In this document: positions 61,454 through 64,000 of the stretch, one piece after another
Numbering within the stretch: position 1 is the stretch's first letter
Layout: each line of letters starts with the position of its first letter
NCBI GenBank assembly: GCA_002070185.1
Contig: MWCT01000004.1
Coordinates: 124,001-188,000, forward strand
Direction: 5' to 3'
DNA: 64,000 nucleotides
DNA from: a candidate division BRC1 bacterium ADurb.Bin183
GTDB lineage: Bacteria > Sumerlaeota > Sumerlaeia > MWCT01
The notes under the pieces: model-generated
Seen by the model: the letters and a program-made list of their open reading frames with translations, nothing else
Databases searched by the model: none
What the model was told of the DNA's origin: nothing
Position numbers and translations under genes: made by a program

Positions 61454-64000
61454 ACTTTCCTCAACGATTTGCATAATTCTTTTTATTATTCTCCTAAATC
61501 CCATTGTTTCGAACGCGGAAAAGAGTCTTTCTTTAAAGGCTTGCTATCCTAATAATACCGCTCTTTTGCCGGAGGCTGTGGATAGCGAGGCGGCGGAAGG
61601 CGCTGAGATATTCCCGGGTATTGTTTGCCAAAAAGCGCATGTGTGGAGCATCAACGGACCGTTGATGATTTATCTGATTTATGCCGACGCCAATATCGTT
61701 CAGGTTGAGGTTGAGTTCAAAAAACTTTCAAGTACAGAAAAAAAACCGCTCTGTCAAATGGGCGAAACAGGTGCGACCATTGCAGCGGCAAGCCTGATGC
61801 CATCCATTGCCATTGCGCCGAAAACCATAAATATCACAGATTTGCCGCAGACGCTTGCCGACGCGCCGCCTCTTATCAAAAACGGCAAATCGGCATTTGA
61901 TATGAATTCATCTTCTATAAAATCAGAATCGCTGATGTCTTTATGCGGAGCGGGATTTATCGAGGGCGGAAAACGGTTTGTGATTGTTGTTGTGGATGGC
62001 AGACAGCCCAATCACAGCATCGGCATGAATGCGGGGCAGCTTACGGAATATATGCTTTTTCTCGGATGCAGCGAGGCATATCTTCTGAACAAAGATGATA
62101 CAGCCGCTTTGGCAACACGAAATTATGGGGAACAAAATTTATCGCTTTTCAATTCGCCGCAAGGCGGCAGCGAGCCTGCTATTTCTTCGGCAATGCTCAT
62201 AACAAACCGCAATCCCAAAGGCAAACCATTTCGATTAGTTTCCAATCCGGCGTCCATAGATATTTTATCCGGCAAGACCATTCCCATTCGCGCGACGCTC
62301 ATAGATAAGTATAATAACATTCTCAGCACGGAAAACGCGGATATCAAAATCAAGCCCGCCTCGCTTGGCGAGATGCTCGGCGGCTCATTCAAATCTGGCG
62401 CATCCACAAGGAGCGGAACTATAAACATCGCGATGAAAGGGGCAAAAACGCGGATATCCGCGCGCGTATTGGGAACGCTCAAAGAGATCCGACTTGACCG
62501 CGATAGCATCAGCCTTCTTCCGGGCGAAGAGGTTTTCCTGATGCTAACCGGAATCGCCCCTGACGGCTCTATGCTCAGCATCCCTTCTGAACACGCAGAG
62601 TGGACGGCGGACAGCAGTTGCGGTATTTTTTCTGCTTCGGGGTGCTTCAAAGCCGGCAAAAACAGCGCATCGGGATTTATCGAAGCGAGCGCGGCGGGCG
62701 CAAGATGCCGAATCCCTCTTGTTGTGGGCGAAGAAATTAAAACTATTTCGGATTTTAACGTGGGCGGAGAATGGAAGGTTAAAACATCTTCTCCTCGAAT
62801 CGCCGGCAGCATGGATATCACGGTTGCCAAAATGGAAGAGGAGAAAAAGGTTGTTGGTTGGATGCGGTTTGAGATTGAAAAAGGCGCCGAAAAAACTTCT
62901 ATGGATATTCAACGCACCATCCCTCTTGCCGCAGAACCGCGCAAGATTGGTTTATCCATCAAGGGCGCAGTGCGCAATTGCAGTCTTTACGGTTATTTTG
63001 TGGATAGTTTTGAGCATGAACATAGTTTGTTATTTTCCACAAACATCGAATTCGCAGACTGGTCGCGTCTTGTTGCCGAAATTCCGAAAGGTGTTGCCTA
63101 TCCGATTGTGTGGAAGCGTTTTTCATTGGAATCGCCGCCGAATGATAATAAAATATCGGGCACTCTTTTCTTGCAGGGGTTTGAGACGATTTCTGCGCCA
63201 GCCCTGCCGCCGCGTTCGGATAATGATTATCAAATCGGCGAACCGCCTTCTTGGTTGGAACGCGAATTGATTGCGAAAAACCTACCGAAGGTATCAGCAA
63301 GTTTTTTCGCTTTCGGCAATGCAAATATATCCAAAGGCGATGACGTCGGCAGTCTTTCGTTCAAATTGTTAGAATATTTAAAAAAACGCGGGGGCGATTT
63401 TGCCCTTTCCACAGGCAATCTCACTTCTGACGGCATGGGTGAAACTCTGGGAGCAGCGCGTTCTCGTTTACTGAACCTTTCTATCAAATTCTATAATACG
63501 CTTGGATTTAATGAAAAGTGCAAAGACCCCTCTCTTTTAAATTATGCCAGCATCATGTTTCCCACTCATTATTCAGTCAGCACCGGGGATATAAACCTTA
63601 TTGTCCTTGATAATACCGCAGGCGGATTTACGCTTTCAGATCCGCAACAAACCCCGCGCGAAGCCCAATGGGCTTGGTTGCTGCAAGAGATGCGGCAAAC
63701 GCGGGCAAATACTTTGATTTTCTCCTGCCATGTCTGTCCGATGGGAAGCGTTGTGGATGGATATAACGGAGCCATGAATTCTGTGGAGGCGGAAACTTTT
63801 CATAAACTTTTGCTGCGGGAGAAAAACAAAGGGCGGCGGGTTTTAGTTCTTTCTGGCAATCATTTCGGATTCAGGATGATTGTCCGCGATGGCATCCCTT
63901 ATATCACCACAGGCGGCGGAGATGGGTTCCTCGGCAACGTGTCAAATGAGGGCGATATCTGCCATTATCTGGAATTCAACGTTACGCGGAATAAAATTAT
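61446..64000 (+). CDS. Secreted NAGPA-like/metallophosphoesterase-like fusion, 3' end outside window
   Basis: From ATG 61446 (a second ATG lies at 61443 in another frame) the frame runs at least 851 codons to the window edge. A signal peptide (HKLSSTICIILFIILLNPIVSNA) is followed by a phosphodiester-glycosidase (NAGPA)-like domain around residues 100-235: GKRFVIVVVDGRQPNHSIGM and a GCSEAYLL segment, where the usual NLDGGGSTTM is NKDDTAALA. A beta-rich middle region follows. From about residue 612 there is a metallophosphoesterase-like domain (ALSTGNLTSDGMG; NLIVLDN; FSCHVCP; LSGNHFGF) whose metal ligands are largely substituted. Catalysis by either domain is doubtful. It overlaps the DUF58 stop. 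Confidence 0.8.
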   Translation, partial: MHKLSSTICIILFIILLNPIVSNAEKSLSLKACYPNNTALLPEAVDSEAAEGAEIFPGIVCQKAHVWSINGPLMIYLIYADANIVQVEVEFKKLSSTEKKPLCQMGETGATIAAASLMPSIAIAPKTINITDLPQTLADAPPLIKNGKSAFDMNSSSIKSESLMSLCGAGFIEGGKRFVIVVVDGRQPNHSIGMNAGQLTEYMLFLGCSEAYLLNKDDTAALATRNYGEQNLSLFNSPQGGSEPAISSAMLITNRNPKGKPFRLVSNPASIDILSGKTIPIRATLIDKYNNILSTENADIKIKPASLGEMLGGSFKSGASTRSGTINIAMKGAKTRISARVLGTLKEIRLDRDSISLLPGEEVFLMLTGIAPDGSMLSIPSEHAEWTADSSCGIFSASGCFKAGKNSASGFIEASAAGARCRIPLVVGEEIKTISDFNVGGEWKVKTSSPRIAGSMDITVAKMEEEKKVVGWMRFEIEKGAEKTSMDIQRTIPLAAEPRKIGLSIKGAVRNCSLYGYFVDSFEHEHSLLFSTNIEFADWSRLVAEIPKGVAYPIVWKRFSLESPPNDNKISGTLFLQGFETISAPALPPRSDNDYQIGEPPSWLERELIAKNLPKVSASFFAFGNANISKGDDVGSLSFKLLEYLKKRGGDFALSTGNLTSDGMGETLGAARSRLLNLSIKFYNTLGFNEKCKDPSLLNYASIMFPTHYSVSTGDINLIVLDNTAGGFTLSDPQQTPREAQWAWLLQEMRQTRANTLIFSCHVCPMGSVVDGYNGAMNSVEAETFHKLLLREKNKGRRVLVLSGNHFGFRMIVRDGIPYITTGGGDGFLGNVSNEGDICHYLEFNVTRNKI

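Overview
The window reads as chromosomal DNA of an uncultivated Gram-negative bacterium. Evidence: an RND efflux operon, GspA/GspB secretion-accessory proteins, lipoprotein and Sec signal peptides, and large secreted proteins with Pro-Thr linkers, carboxypeptidase-regulatory-like repeats, LVIVD propellers and a C-terminal dockerin-like segment. That mix resembles candidate phyla such as Sumerlaeota/BRC1 or Hydrogenedentes; this placement is an inference with low confidence. No rRNA, tRNA, CRISPR array or prophage was seen. One intact insertion sequence is present.

Layout. 1-508: 5' part of a dTDP-glucose dehydratase gene (minus). 772-5041: plus-strand glycolytic run gap, tpiA, a PFK-like gene that has lost its catalytic aspartate, then a macro-domain gene and a DUF2156 gene. 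5046-13466: minus-strand block with dut, a STAS protein, YjbQ, a DUF4139-like protein, a GHL10-type lipoprotein, GspB, GspA, NamZ and a Mut7-C protein. 13517-16198: plus-strand dehydrogenase and polytopic GT-C-like protein. 16321-19375: minus-strand GT4 and an asparagine-synthase-like gene with Ser in place of Cys2. 19496-21171: IS element with an 8-bp target duplication. 21336-25908: RND adaptor, RND permease and a PG0541-type partner. 25919-29731: metallopeptidase-like protein, LD-carboxypeptidase, B12/radical-SAM protein. 29732-30198: AT-rich spacer with two perfect DnaA boxes, a candidate replication origin or DnaA-controlled region, followed by clpB. 32815-45280: minus-strand secreted and envelope proteins (FecR-GspG fusion, GT39, a metallopeptidase/dockerin protein split by an in-frame TAG, two paralogous repeat proteins, a FlgT-like protein). 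45454-54244: minus-strand replication and housekeeping block (dnaX, ybaB, recR, a large glycoside-hydrolase-like gene, purH, a DnaD-like gene and a DnaC/IstB-like loader). 54589-64000: nucleotide-sugar dehydrogenase, metallophosphoesterase, PSP1/RicT, TetR regulator, HgdB-like protein, DUF58 protein, and a secreted protein combining degenerate NAGPA-like and metallophosphoesterase-like domains that runs off the window.

Working together: gap-tpiA-pfk is central glycolysis. dnaX-ybaB-recR is the conserved clamp-loader/recombination cluster, and the DnaD-like/DnaC-like pair looks like a helicase-loading module. The dTDP-glucose dehydratase, nucleotide-sugar dehydrogenase, GT4, AsnB-like, GT-C and GT39 genes point to surface polysaccharide synthesis. 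NamZ and LdcA act on peptidoglycan. The most unusual items are the degenerate PFK, the C2S AsnB, the TAG-split protein, the FecR-GspG fusion, the possible origin, the dnaX A8 slippery run and the degenerate NAGPA-MPE protein.
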